Below, piece after piece: positions 1 to 10,620 of a DNA stretch of 64,000 bases. Position 1 is the first letter of the stretch, and every line of letters begins with the position of its first letter. The translations under genes and the position numbers were made by a program. The notes below the pieces were generated by a model. That model saw only the letters and a list, made by a program, of their open reading frames with translations. It did not search any database and was not told where the DNA came from. This stretch comes from Trichobilharzia regenti (taxonomy: Eukaryota; Platyhelminthes; Trematoda; Strigeidida; Schistosomatidae), in contig OX235262.1 in assembly GCA_944472135.2 (NCBI GenBank), positions 71,610,887 through 71,674,886 of the forward strand. Reading direction: 5' to 3'.

Positions 1-1890
1 CAGCACATAGCAGAAAAAAGAGAGAGAAAAGGAAAAGAAAGAAAACGTTGTACTTATAAATGATATTAGTTGGAAAGACGGGATCCAGTTGTTCTACTGA
101 CTATTTAATAAGTTAGCGGTATCACGCCTAATGCTTTCTTTATCGCACAGAACACGAACCAAGTAGGCTATGGTTGGGTTTTTGTACTTGCTGGTGCGAG
201 AATATAGTTTTCTATATAGGCTTCTAGTTTTGCCTCATGAAATACAAAGGGAAAGTTGTGAATGAAGAGGGAGGTGTGAGTTAGATAAAATGGATTTAGC
301 GTATTTCCATTCACCCCATAAGGTTCCTGTGCTGTGAGCACACCACTGGATAGGTCGGAGCTAGAAAATTGTATTCAAGCAGCTAGCATCTGATCAAAAG
401 TCGATTCGCGTATAATTTAGTGGGTTCAAGGAATGGTTGTGCGTTGGTATAACTGATAGGCAAAGTTAAAGAACAAAAATCTTACGGAATCAGTTCACCA
501 ATGACCTTCAGATCAAGGTTATGGAATTTGTAAGGAATTGCTGAAAAAAACTGCAGGCATATTAGACGGGACAACTTTATTTGTGGTTACCTTCTTTATT
601 TCGGATAATTAACCCCGTTTCTCTTCTGCTGAAATTTACCAAGTTAATTCTTTTTGTCTCCTGACAGTCATAGGAGCATTCATTCCGCTGGAATCACCAT
701 TATTTAACCTTGTCAACCGATTCGTCAAACGGAGAATAACTATAATCACATTCTTTTCTCTCACTTCCCCTCCTTATCCTAGCAAACATCAGTATCTTAC
801 CTCGTAATTTAACTGGTTGCGCTACCGTTGATTATTGTGAGTATTTCCGTATATGTTAATAAATAAGTTTACTGTGTATTGTTTACATTCTTTTCGAATT
901 CTCTTAAGAATTTTGACTTGCCTGTCTTTCAGTTTTCTACATGAACCCATCAAGAGATAATAGGTATCTTAATTTTACGTCGCATCACGTAACAATTACC
1001 CAGCCAACAAAAACACTTTGGCACTCGGGAGCGAAAATGGTAGAACTAATTTCAGCATAGATAAATGTGCTTTAATAGTCTTCAGAAATATTAAAGAATG
1101 TTAGTGTTTGTGGTAAATTTGAGGTCTCTCTGTACGCAACTAAATTTATCCTGCCAGTTGCCTGCGCTTGTACTCTGATGTTCTTTATCGCAGACATCTG
1201 CTTGTCATACTGCTTACCAGATACATATTATGGCCAATATGTTACAGAGAACATATTTTCAAGTGAATTTCGTTACTGAGATAAGTACTCAGTTATATAA
1301 TTTGTCCTAGCATTGTTAAATTTGGACTCAACTTCTGGCTGCAGAAAACAGCAACCCCATACTCTTGACACACTTCTCTTCGTGAACAACTCATTTTACT
1401 CTATTGACTAATCTGAAAAGTGGTAGATGTATTCGCTGCATGCCACTTTTGACCTTCATGGCTCCCTGCTCTGAATTTCCACTCTGTCGCTGACCTCTCT
1501 CTCTGTCACGCCATCTTCGTTTTCAGTAATGTACCACTCGATATTATAGATGAAATATATTCTGTAGTATAGAACTTCGAAACATATGTAACGAAATTTG
1601 ACCTTTTTTATTTTCTTAGTGTCATTAGTCGAAGGACATGAATAGTCCTATGAAACCTGAACCTATAAAAAAATTCATAAGTTCTAATTTATTATAATCG
1701 ACTGAAATGCTTAGCATATTCTGGAAAAATTATGGGTCAGACAAGTCTTGGAAATCATGAATCAGTGGCACAATTGTGTTCGCTTGCTTAGAAGCAAGAT
1801 ACATGAGTAAACACCCTGCTGTTTCACAAAATAATGATAGTTGAAAACCGCAAGTTTAACTAAAATTCACGGAATCGGCTCCTACTTTAA
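1..1890. other. Intergenic DNA, no gene seen
   Basis: AT-rich sequence with no recognisable coding region or RNA gene. The first 50 bases are purine-rich and resemble the 3' untranslated part of the RTE copies in this window read on the minus strand, but the match is short. A poly-G run lies at about 1900. Confidence 0.4.
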
Positions 1891-1904
1891 TGATAGGGCG
1901 GGGG

Positions 1905-2700
1905 GGGGGGGTAAAATGGCTGAGCATTTTACTTATTTAGGAAGTTGCATCAGCCCTAATGGAATACTTGCTGACAAAATCTCATCCCGGATGTAAAAGA
2001 CTCACTCGCCATTATCTTAATTTCGTATTTGGCGTAGACGTGACGGCCGGCTGTTAATTAAAAGACGTGTGTACTACGCAACAGTTCGATTTGTCCCTAT
2101 TTATTGCTGTCAGATGTTGCCGATAGAAGTGAAAGATATGGAAAGGCTGCATATCCATGAATACGGATGTTTGCTCTCTATCTGTCGTATTGAGTGGTAT
2201 CATATGGTGAGTAATGTTGAGGTTATGCTTAGTGTTAGGTAATGAAAGTTGTGTCGCTATATCAGTTGAGGTAGCTAGGACACATGTTACACATGTCCAG
2301 TCGTCGCCTTCTTCGTTGACCAATGATAGTCAACATGAAGTTATATTAGAAAAGAATTAGGAGTGGTCATATCGAAACAATTCATGAGGTCTTCAACTAT
2401 TCGTTCGAGTCAGGTAGAGTGCCTGACTTCGGTTCTTCCGAGACACCAATAATCAACAACCAAAGACTGCTAGCGACATACTCAGAGTTGTTTTCAGTGG
2501 TTCGGATGCATTTAGTGTTTGGTATTCCGTCGATGCACAAAATCCCCATTATTCTCCGTGTAATTATTCGTCCTCCCGTAGATTTCCATTCATCAGAGTA
2601 TTTTTGCATTCCGTATTTTTCTAAATTTATGTATGATCCATGGAGTGTGGCAGTTTGAACTGCTGCACTTTTGTGAAAGTTTTATGCTGAAAACTCAGTT
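1905..2700 (+). mobile_element. Decayed RTE-type LINE copy (RT C-terminus and 3' end)
   Basis: Conceptual translation in shifting frames gives the same order of motifs as the better copy at 5281-6066: a TYLGS..SPNG block, a WRRRD block, a KGRVYY..VR block, a VKDMERL block and a VSNVEV block. Stops and frame changes break it throughout. The characteristic 3' end (a GTGGC..TTGAACTGCTGCAC motif) appears at 2644-2690, after about 290 bases that I cannot assign. This is a dead 5'-truncated copy. Confidence 0.6.
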
Positions 2701-2709
2701 CACTTCAGT

Positions 2710-4560
2710 CATCGAGCCTTAACCGACCCACGGAAATTTGGAATGCTAAAATGTAATTCGTTTTTTATAAGAAGCTCAGATTGACAGTCCAAAAATACAC
2801 TGTTGCCTATTAACATCCGCCTTTCCGATTTTGTACTGTGAATATTTATTATTAATAATATCATACTGGTTGCACTGATTTTTTATTCACATACTTTCGA
2901 CAAGGCACAGGATGCCATTGCAAGAATAGGGAGACCATTGCAAGGATTTAAATCTCCGTTGTATCGGTTATTGTTATTATTTATGGCACTGAGTCACAGA
3001 CCGACAACAGACTAACTATTTAACCCCCAAACTTATGTTAACTTCCTATGCTTTTCTCCACTTGAAACTGAAAAGCAACTAGATCCTGACTAAACATTTG
3101 AAAATTATTCTACTTGCTGTTCCTTATTTCTTTAAAACGTTAATCATTGTCTCCTATGTTTTCAACAATATCCTCTTTAATTGCTGAGTCCTTCACTCGT
3201 AAGATTGAAAGCCATGGGAAGTTATGTACTACTACACCTTCCAATATCTTCATAGTGCTTAGTGCTAATCGTATTTGTGTATTATCTTCTTTCTTCAGCT
3301 ACAGTGCTTTGTGTCATAGGAGGTGGCGTTTCATAAAAATATTGGTTTGAGTGAAACTGCTTAAATCCATTGAATTTCTATGACTGGACAGTGATAGTTT
3401 CTGAATCCTAATAACTAAATTAGTTTCAGACTCTGACAAATCAATTGGTGTTTCCCATTATCGAACAAATTCACAGGGCTTCTGAACATATAACCACAAG
3501 TTAGATTTCTGAAGGCACTATTCAGGTGTATTTCAAAATGACTTATCCCTATTTAATCATCTTAACAAGCAACTCCGATCTCTTCATTTCAATATGTGGC
3601 TTCTTATAAAATTATATAAGCTTGTTGGTATAGTAGGTTACTTTGTCCAAATTAGTCACAATTTGTGTAGGCCGAAATTTCAGAAAAATGTCAACTTTTT
3701 TACCCTTATTCCTAAGCTCCTGCAGCATTTACATTCTACTAGGCAAGAGCTGGGTAAATATTGATAAGAATACAGTCAATACGTGTTTTTCATACAATTA
3801 AATTTGCAGCATATGGAACTGACTAACAAATCTTCGATGTGCGGCAGTTTTGTTACAGTGACCAAACGAGATATTGCAAATAATCATATATGTCTATAAA
3901 CTATGTTTATATGGGTTTTAGGAGTTCTAGCTATTCGGGCATCTTTTCTGGTTTTATAATGTACAAGGCTTGGAAGCTACAGTGGATGGTTTTCGGAGCA
4001 TTTTTGTGTAGCCTAAAATTTCTCTCGTACATAGATTTCTAGCAACGTGTGTTGAGTTGAAAAAGGGTAACTACTAGAAAAAATAAACAAAATTTATAAA
4101 TTTAGTAGTTGTTAATATTCGAGATAGAGTCAAGCTGTTTGGAGTTACCGTCACCTCTTGACTGCTCACATTGTGAGTAGTTTTTCCCCGAAGTTGGTAT
4201 AGCAGATAATTCGGCATTGATAGTCTCAATGGTCTAAGATCATATCAATCAAGCTTATGGACAGGCTATTTGAGGTCAGAAGACTTGAAAACCCATATTG
4301 TTAACACTAAAACAATACGACACTATAGACATTCTCTGCTTTTAAAACACTCCCATATTTCTTCGATACATAAACAGAGTCTTTTGAAATGTTTATTAAT
4401 GAGAAAAAAGTACTCCTACTGTTATTATACGCCATGACATTCTTCAGATTAAATTCATTATCTTGTACGGAATCCGTAAGATCGAATGGCATATGAAGCT
4501 GTTTTTGTTACCGTTAACCATGGGAACGTAGCTCCTGACTCTCCTCCATTGCCTTGAGGA
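2710..4560. other. Intergenic DNA, no gene seen
   Basis: AT-rich sequence without a supported gene. Short open frames here have no recognisable motifs and look like chance. Confidence 0.4.
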
Positions 4561-4745
4561 TCAAATTTCATGTCAAAGGCTCATGGGGTGGCCCTTCAAG
4601 ACAACCACCTGCTTCCCTGTGGGCATCCGGGCGGTATCCCAGCCCTTCAGAGAATCTATGAGATTCGATGTGGAACATCTCTTGATACCTATAACGTGTG
4701 AAATGTGTATTTTGATAAAAATGTATTTGGTATCATCGTCTTTTG

Positions 4746-4821
4746 TGCGTCTATGGTTCAGCAGTAGAATGCTCGCCAGTCACTCCTCGCGTGGTCATCG
4801 GTGCGATCGCCAGCCGACGCA
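4746..4821 (+). repeat. tRNA-Gly-like SINE head or tRNA pseudogene
   Basis: A 76-base unit with six complementary bases at its ends (TGCGTC with GACGCA). Its 5' half closely follows the D-arm of tRNA-Gly (TGGTTCAGCAGTAGAAT, then a CTCGCC block). The anticodon arm is rearranged and the B box is degenerate (GGTGCGATCGCC), so it is unlikely to be a working tRNA. It is probably a tRNA-derived SINE head or a pseudogene. Confidence 0.45.
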
Positions 4822-4924
4822 CTCCCGAACTTTTCCAAGCCGGTTGTAAGGCTGGTAAAGAGAAAAGGTTAGGTGTAAAGCTAGCAACCCCACCTTGAGA
4901 AAACAAGTCCACTGCTACCGAAAC

Positions 4925-5098
4925 TTTAAAGCTCTAGCTTGAAGCCCTATGTCCCACCAAGTTCGAACCTCGCCGGGTGCGCACTGATGAAGAGTCCCCA
5001 AACTAGACGAAACAGCTCTCCAGTACTCCCTGCAGATTTTCCAATGGTTCTCTAACCAATATCAGCTCATGATGAAATCCTGTAACCAAAAGAGAAAA
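4925..5098 (+). repeat. tRNA-derived SINE with hammerhead-like module
   Basis: A B-box-like GTTCGAACC is followed by the hammerhead-like block (4981-5026). Then comes the family's 3' body: the CCAGTACTCCC..TTTTCCAATGGTTCTCTAACC block and an ATGATGAAATCC block. Other copies lie at about 6.7, 11.3, 14.0, 16.6, 33.4, 33.5, 36.65 and 62.85 kb. tRNA-promoter SINEs carrying hammerheads (Sm-alpha type) are known in schistosomes. Confidence 0.7.
4981..5026 (+). ncRNA. Hammerhead-ribozyme-like motif in a SINE
   Basis: Elements in order: stem I strand GCACTG, core ATGAAGA, stem II beginning GTCC and closing in GAC, then GAAA, stem III ACAG/CTCT (CTGT in other copies), a cleavage-type TC, and stem I return CAGTAC. 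The core differs from the hammerhead consensus CUGANGA only at the first base (C3 is A). In this copy stem I has one C-A mismatch and stem II is weakened. It is probably inactive. Confidence 0.55.
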
Positions 5099-5254
5099 TT
5101 TGTCGTATTTTAGAAAGAATATTTTGAATACTGAAAGCCTTGTATAGTAATACCTCTAGTATATTAGGGTTAAGAAAGGTTACCTAATTTCATCATTATC
5201 CCTCTAACCATACTATACTTAATATTCGGAAGATGTGGGAAGGGTAGAGATTTT

Positions 5255-6250
5255 AATCTTGTAGTAAAAACCAGGACAACATGCAGAGTCTTCTAAACAC
5301 CTTGAGCCGCAATCTACGAGTGTTTGGCATGCGATTCGCTCCCGCCAAATGCAAGATGATGTTACAGGACTGGACTACAGCGACGCCTAGTTTAAAAATA
5401 GGAAGTGAAGTGGTAGAGCACGTTGACCGCTTCACTTATTTGGGAAGTAAAATAAGCCCCAACGGGTTGATCTCTGACGAAATCTCAGCACGAATACAGG
5501 GGGTTCGTTTCGCATTTGCCAGTTTACGCCGTCTCTGGCGTAGACGAGATGTTCGACTATCGACCAAAGGGCGGGTGTACTGTTCATCAATCCGCTCCGT
5601 CCTCCTTTATGGCTGTGAGACCTGGCCACTGAGAGTAGAAGACATGAAAAGACTAGCTGCCTTTGATCATAGGTGCCTGCGTTCTATTTCCCGTGTGAAG
5701 TGGCATAATAAGGTGAGCAACATTGAGGTTAGGCGTAGAGTTCTAGGTAAACAGGGGAAATCAATCGACGAAGTCGTGAAGCTACATCGACTGAGATGGT
5801 TAGGACATGTGTTACGTATGCCAAGTCATCGCCTCCCTCGACGAGCAATGTTAGCGGATACAGGGTCAGGCTGGAAAAAAGCTAGCGGCGGTCAAACAAA
5901 AACTTGGCATCAGTCAATGAAATCCACAACAGTTGGTCTTAGCCACGTAGGAAGGTGTAGACTTCCAGGCTGGGGTCCTCGGGACGGTAAAAATCTATGG
6001 TTGGAAACTATTGGTGACATGGCTCAAAATCGTTCTCAGTGGCGCAGATGCATCCACTCCCTGTGACTTATGATCTTCAATGAAATTGTTTTGTTTTTCT
6101 GTATTACTCCTTTGTCTCACACCTCTGCTCAGTGTTTCTATTTTGCTTTTCTTGTACTTTCTTCTCTCGCTTTGTGTGCTACAGGGAGTGTGGCGACTTG
6201 AACTTCCGCACATTTGTGCAAAGTTCTAGGTCGAAAACAGACAGACAGAC
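5255..6250 (+). mobile_element. RTE-type LINE, 3' fragment with long ORF
   Basis: The frame 5281-6066 (261 codons) is the C-terminal part of a non-LTR reverse transcriptase. Residue blocks include FGMRFAPAKCK, FTYLGSKISPNG, SVLLYGCETWPL, LHRLRWLGHVLRMP and a terminal MAQNRSQWR. These are typical of schistosome RTE-clade elements. The catalytic RT palm and the endonuclease are absent, so the copy is 5'-truncated. It ends in a GACA repeat at 6236-6252, as non-LTR elements often do. Without the upstream RT it cannot move itself. Confidence 0.75.
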
Positions 6251-6599
6251 AGCTTGAGTCCTGTCTGACACTATCGTAATGTAAATTAGATTGTGAGAGG
6301 TCGAGTTAACGACTCTTCGGTGTTTAACCTTAGTCTACTTCAGCGAAACCTGAATTTTCTAAGCCGACGATGTGCAACGACTCGTCCTGATGCCCTGATT
6401 GGGGCACGAGGAATCGTGCAGCTCAGTGGCTGGATACGTCATCAAATAACGCCTAAGTTTAAATCAATAGCGAATATGCTGAAATTTCCTGTTTTACTTT
6501 TAAAGTAAATATGAATTAAAGGATGCTCTTTTGATTTTCCGTGAAAAGTATGCCTACTTGTTTTCCAACCATTTTATTTCTTCAAGTATTGGTTTGTAG

Positions 6600-6815
6600 G
6601 GATTTGATTGATTGGTTACGGGATTTCGTCATGAGCTGACATCAGTTAGAGAACCATTGGAAAACCTGCAAGGAGTACTGGACAGCTGTTTCGTCAGGCT
6701 AGTTTGGGACTATCCATCAGTACTCACTCACACTGCGGTGTTCGAACCCAGGACCTTCTGGCTGCAAGACGAGCTAGTAGACCATTAAGTCACTGTGGTC
6801 CGATCCAACTTCTGC
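6600..6815 (-). repeat. tRNA-derived SINE with hammerhead-like module
   Basis: A minus-strand copy of the family at 4925-5098. It has an A-box-like GTCTACTAGC region, a B-box-like GGGTTCGAACAC, a hammerhead-like block at 6675-6723 and the TTTTCCAATGGTTCTCTAAC body. It is one of the better preserved copies in the window. Confidence 0.7.
6675..6723 (-). ncRNA. Hammerhead-ribozyme-like motif in a SINE
   Basis: On the minus strand, stem I is a perfect GTACTG/CAGTAC. The core reads ATGGATA, followed by a GTCCC..stem II, GAAA, the self-complementary stem III ACAGCTGT, and the cleavage triplet GTC. The core has the same missing C3 as its relatives plus a further change, so activity is unlikely. Confidence 0.55.
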
Positions 6816-7319
6816 CAATTCACAACATAGCGCGACCACTAGCCAATACCATCCGTGATGAGTATTTGTCCTCACAACCGACCTGTTGCACCCTACTAGT
6901 CATGACTTCCCACTGGAACCCCAGGTAACTACCTACTTAAATAGGTCCAGTCGCTAGTGAGCATTTCATTGATATTCAAATACTGGTTTGTTCCTCCCTA
7001 GTCTATGTTGTTTTTTTATGCGGAACAACTGTCGGTATCCATAATGTAATATTAATATAATGTAATATAATACGTTTTAAATAAACTGGAAAATATTCTT
7101 TTAACGTAGTCAGTGGGATGAAGCACTTTGGTTTTACTATCAACACCAATATTTGTTGGCTGACTAACTGAATGAGTCTCACCATAGAACTTTTCCAAGC
7201 TCTGTGTAGCACACAAAGGTAAAGAAAGAAAAAGATTTAAAAAGAACTATATTGAGAATAAGTATTCAGCAGAAAGAACAGTAAAAGGGAAAATATGATG
7301 GTTTAGCGGATATGAGAGA

Positions 7320-8060
7320 TCACAAAGAGTGAATGGATTCACGCCATATCACCAATAATTTCCAGCCATTGCTTATTACCATCCTGAGGACTCCAACTAA
7401 GTAGTCTATACTTTCGTATGTGGCTCAAACCAACTGTTGAAATCCTCATAAACTGATGCTATGTTTTGGTTTCACCACCGTTAACTCTTTTCCAACCTAA
7501 TCCTATGTCAGCTAACATTTGTGCGTCGGTAGCACAGCGGTTAGGACTCTCGCCGACCATGCACATGGTCCGGGGTTCGACCCCTGCCGACGCACATCTG
7601 ATATCTATGGTCGGCCTGGAAAATTTGGGCTACCGATATCACATGCTGAAAATTTCATACTTGTACCAAAAATACTGTGTGGAATCAAGCTGTAATCAAA
7701 AAAAAAATAAAAATAAATAATTTCTTGTCGGGGAAGGCGGTGGCTCAGTATGAAAACTAGTTTCCCCAAGTCTTATACCTTCAATGGTTGTTGGTTAATT
7801 AGGGCTGATGTAACTCCCCAAATAAGCGTAGCTTTCGACACTCTCTACATCTCATTCCCTACTTTTTAGGTAGAAGTCGGTGTAGTTCAGTCCTGAAGCA
7901 CCATATATTTGACAGGGGGAATCTCACACCAAACATTTCTACTCAAGGAGCTGAGAAGACTCTGTATTTTGTCGGAGTCATCGTCTCCTCATACTCTAAG
8001 TCCGAAAGACTGTTCCCTTGTAACAGTTCAATGCCCATGTCGCTAAGTTCAGGTAGGATC
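7320..8060 (-). mobile_element. Decayed RTE-type LINE, split by a SINE
   Basis: Minus-strand translation gives the conserved RTE tail (ADIG.GWK, GGETKT, STVGLSH, a SW.PQDG block and LEIIGDMA). It has stops and is a remnant. The SINE at 7521-7725 interrupts it between the parts reading CTAACATT and CTTGTCGG. The homologous minus-strand RTE copy near 60.83 kb reads straight across this point. Confidence 0.6.
7521..7725 (+). repeat. tRNA-derived SINE (second family) with A-rich tail
   Basis: The head folds as a tRNA-like cloverleaf. The end stem TGCGTCGG pairs with CCGACGCA, the A box is TAGCACAGCGG, an anticodon-like arm has stem GACCA/TGGTC, and the B box is GGGGTTCGACCCC. A conserved body follows (ATCTATGGTCGGCCTGG, TACCAAAAATAC, GGAATCAAGCTG) and then a tail of A runs broken by T. 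A second copy lies inside TSFM intron 1 at 56945-57167, minus strand. The short duplication ATTT at its edges is compatible with target-primed insertion. Confidence 0.75.
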
Positions 8061-8309
8061 ACCTCGTTTGGTAAATATATAGTTAAATTAGACAAAAGTA
8101 GAGACAACTGGCATCCCAATATTTGTTACCTGTTTTGGTATTTTTCAATGGATCTTTTCAACATAATTAAGTGTAAAAATAGTTTTAAACTCCAGTATAT
8201 TTCTTTAGGTTCACCGTAAAGATAAATCCTGAAATCATCAGTGTGATACTGGCCAGAATACCTTAGATTTGTTTATTTTAAAACGTAAATGATGATAATT
8301 TGCCATATT

Positions 8310-8336
8310 TCCCCTTTATTTTTGTTTAACTTTTAG
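8310..8336 (+). promoter_or_regulatory. Splice acceptor (cis or trans) upstream of the SDHAF1/TAMM41 unit
   Basis: A pyrimidine-rich run ends in TTTTAG, with the AG at 8335-8336. Only 10 bases separate it from the first ATG at 8347. It could accept a 5' untranslated exon or a spliced leader. Schistosomes trans-splice a subset of mRNAs, but the sequence alone cannot decide which applies here. Confidence 0.5.
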
Positions 8337-8346
8337 ACATAATTTT

Positions 8347-8685
8347 ATGAGTCTTCGTCACAGTAAACTTCAGCTTGAAGTTATTCGCTTATATCGAGAA
8401 TTTTTGCGTACTGCTCAACAAATAGAAACTAAATCAAAGTCAGAAAATAACGCCAGTTCCTCGAACAGAAGTTCTAATCCCAGTCAACTTAGAGAATTTA
8501 TTCGTTCCGAGTTTCGATCTCAAGCAGCTTCTTATAAAAAGACAGATACTTTTGGTATTGAAGCTGCCCTGCGTAGAGGTCAAAGACGCTTGGAGGATAT
8601 CAAATCAGGGACCGTCATAAACATTAAGAAAATATCTGTTGGTCAACAAAGTCATGGCGGACAAACAACTGATCGGAAAGATTAA
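8347..8685 (+). CDS. SDHAF1: LYR-motif protein, SDHAF1-like complex II assembly factor
   Basis: A 112-residue protein. The N-terminus (MSLRHSKLQLEVIRLYREFLR) carries the LYR tripeptide at about residues 15-17. After a Ser/Asn-rich linker (residues 32-48) come REFIRSEFR and a basic RRGQRRLEDI segment, the order seen in succinate dehydrogenase assembly factor 1. In that family the LYR motif recruits the iron-sulfur transfer machinery for SDHB in the mitochondrial matrix. Length is close to the family norm. Its stop lies 32 nt inside the next ORF in another frame, so it is in effect the upstream cistron of TAMM41. The first ATG has a weak context (T at -3, A at +4). The identification rests on the N-terminal half; the last 20 or so residues look unconserved. 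Confidence 0.8.
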   Translation: MSLRHSKLQLEVIRLYREFLRTAQQIETKSKSENNASSSNRSSNPSQLREFIRSEFRSQAASYKKTDTFGIEAALRRGQRRLEDIKSGTVINIKKISVGQQSHGGQTTDRKD

Positions 8686-9778
8686 GCGTCTTATCGATGT
8701 TCTTAACAAAGATCGCAATAACTATGTGGCGTCTTTTGCTTATGGATCTGTAGTCTTCCCACAGAAAGGCAGAACAACAAGTAATTCACTAATTGATCTA
8801 ATCATTATTGCTCATGATCCCGTTGAATGGCATTTAAAGAATATCTCCGAAAATCCTAACCATTACAATAACTTTCTTCGCAGTTTCTCTAAGGCATATC
8901 AATCATCCTACTTCAAAATGTTTCTCTGTCAAGCTCCTGGTCCTAAAGTCTATTATAATCCTTTCATTGAATGGAATGATCCACTTGATAACAATACAAA
9001 AGTTTCATTTAAGTATGGTGTTGTTGGAATTAAAAATATCCTATCTGACCTATCGACATGGTCACATCTTTACATAGCTGGACGTCTTCAAAAACCTGTC
9101 TTATGGATTTCTGACGACTCTAAGCTGCTATCCTCATCTCAAAGTTGTTATGCCGAACAACTACATACACTGCAAAGTAAAAATCTTCTTGCTTCTATGT
9201 CCTATGCAATTCTGTCAAACTATCCAAAGCATTTTCCAATTAGTGAATATGATTTATACTGTAGCATTTCATCAATCTCTTACAATGGTGATTGGCGTAT
9301 GATTATTGGCGAAGATCGTCAGAAAATCAAACGTTTAGTATACGGTGACAGTCGGCTGGGTGAATTTCGTTCCCTGTATAGAAACGCCTTGAATTCCCTT
9401 GAATCATATGGTTTTTCTATTCAAACTCAGTCAAAATCTTCACCAAGCGAACGTGAATCCTCCTATTGCCTTGTATGTTCCAATGAAAATGCTGACATTA
9501 TTCCTCACTTATTAACCCATATACCTGATCATATATGTTTATTATCTGTGAAAGATATTCATCCCATTGATAATCCTACTAAAGCTCGTGAATGTTTAGC
9601 CAATCTTTCATATACAGAACGAAGTCAACGATTGTCTAATACAGTATCTAGTATAGTTCGATGGTCTAGTCTATATCAAACTGGTTTAGGCTTAATCTCA
9701 GCTGGACCTAAACGATCCTTACAGTATGCATTTGCAAAGCTAACTAAAATGTTTTCAAGTTTAGAAGGTAACAAATAA
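8654..9778 (+). CDS. TAMM41: Mitochondrial phosphatidate cytidylyltransferase (TAM41)
   Basis: A 374-residue protein, the usual size for Tam41/TAMM41. The family converts phosphatidic acid and CTP to CDP-diacylglycerol on the matrix face of the inner membrane, the first committed step to cardiolipin. Family landmarks in order: FAYGSVVFPQ (nucleotidyltransferase glycine-serine motif, about residues 30-40), LIDLIIIAHDPVEWH (acidic metal-binding segment), YYNPFIEW, KYGVVGIKNILSDL, the very conserved LYIAGRLQKPV, SYNGDWRMIIGED, and a C-terminal SIVRWSSLYQTGLG. The ATG at 8654 (MADKQLIG) is chosen because the upstream frame has a stop at 8618 and the family aligns from here. It has a strong context (G at -3, G at +4). 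No intron interrupts the frame. Two overlapping AATAAA signals sit on the stop codon. Confidence 0.9.
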   Translation: MADKQLIGKIKRLIDVLNKDRNNYVASFAYGSVVFPQKGRTTSNSLIDLIIIAHDPVEWHLKNISENPNHYNNFLRSFSKAYQSSYFKMFLCQAPGPKVYYNPFIEWNDPLDNNTKVSFKYGVVGIKNILSDLSTWSHLYIAGRLQKPVLWISDDSKLLSSSQSCYAEQLHTLQSKNLLASMSYAILSNYPKHFPISEYDLYCSISSISYNGDWRMIIGEDRQKIKRLVYGDSRLGEFRSLYRNALNSLESYGFSIQTQSKSSPSERESSYCLVCSNENADIIPHLLTHIPDHICLLSVKDIHPIDNPTKARECLANLSYTERSQRLSNTVSSIVRWSSLYQTGLGLISAGPKRSLQYAFAKLTKMFSSLEGNK

Positions 9779-9783
9779 ATAAA
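9774..9783 (+). terminator. Overlapping polyadenylation signals at the TAMM41 stop
   Basis: AATAAA occurs at 9774-9779 and again at 9778-9783, overlapping the TAA stop at 9776-9778. If used, the 3' untranslated region would be only a few tens of bases. Confidence 0.45.
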
Positions 9784-9784
9784 A

Positions 9785-10430
9785 AAAGGTAGGTATGTAT
9801 TCACATTCATTTCTTGTACATAGTCTGTGACAAATCATATTTTTTATTAGTCATGATTTTATGCACATATCTTCTTACCTTGTGTAATAACTACTTTTTT
9901 AGTTTTCTTCAGATAGAAATTGTTCTTTTTAATATAACTTTTTAAAATACAGAAGTCTACAGTCTTTTAGATCTTCATAACACCATATACTACTGATTGG
10001 TTGAAATAAGTAGTTGTGCACCACTTGTATGAACCACTAGAAGTACTCACCAGCCGACCAGATCGAAGTGATCTAGACACTGCTGAAGGTCCGTTCCGCT
10101 CGTTTTGGGCCTGGCTTATCAGCGGTGTACCCAATTGGAATTAGCTCAGACAGCCAAATCATTTCAAGCCATCTGATTTCTGGCTGACTACTAGGATGAA
10201 CTGGTAACGCTACAACCTGCTTTTTTATCTGATGGAATAGAGTATTTTGATTGGACACTAGTAACTAGTGCGACTTTTGTAGTCTTTTCTTTACTGTAGA
10301 CTGAATTCTGTCAGTCAGGTTTGCAATCTGGCCATCTCCATTCTAGGTAGCTTGCCATCACGGTGCACATTCAGTCTGCACCAAAGAAAGGACTAATGTA
10401 CAATCAAAATACTCACTACAGTCCTACAGG
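9785..10430. other. Intergenic DNA downstream of TAMM41
   Basis: No gene is recognisable. The stretch from about 10030 to 10430 is less AT-rich and looks repeat-like, but I cannot name it. Confidence 0.3.
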
Positions 10431-10440
10431 AGGTCAATCG

Positions 10441-10620
10441 CGGGCCCGAATAGCTTAGTGGTAACGTCTCTGAATGCAGCATTGGATGATGCGGGTTCGA
10501 ATCTCAGAAGGGACATGAGCTGTTCCTTCAAGGTTTCAGATACGCCTTGCTGACTGGTGAGTGCCAACTAGCACGAAACCTAAGTCAAACAAGGCTTCTT
10601 GTGGCCGACTGCCTCCAACT
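10441..10620 (+). repeat. tRNA-derived SINE (third type)
   Basis: A box TAGCTTAGTGG and B box GGTTCGAATCTC are spaced as in a tRNA. A GC-richer body follows (ACATGAGCTGTTCCTTCAAGG, then AGATACGCCTTGC). There is no hammerhead-like block. Confidence 0.55.

Noticed and set aside
5281..6066. 261-codon frame as a host gene
   Set aside because: All motifs are those of an RTE reverse-transcriptase C-terminus, and the 3' end has a retroelement tail.
7521..7600. Functional tRNA gene
   Set aside because: The cloverleaf is nearly complete, but the anticodon loop is short, the T-loop is reduced, and a SINE body with an A-rich tail follows. A second copy has the same body.
8639..8653. An earlier TTG start for TAMM41
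   Set aside because: Nuclear eukaryotic genes rarely start at TTG. The ATG at 8654 has a strong context, and the family aligns from there.
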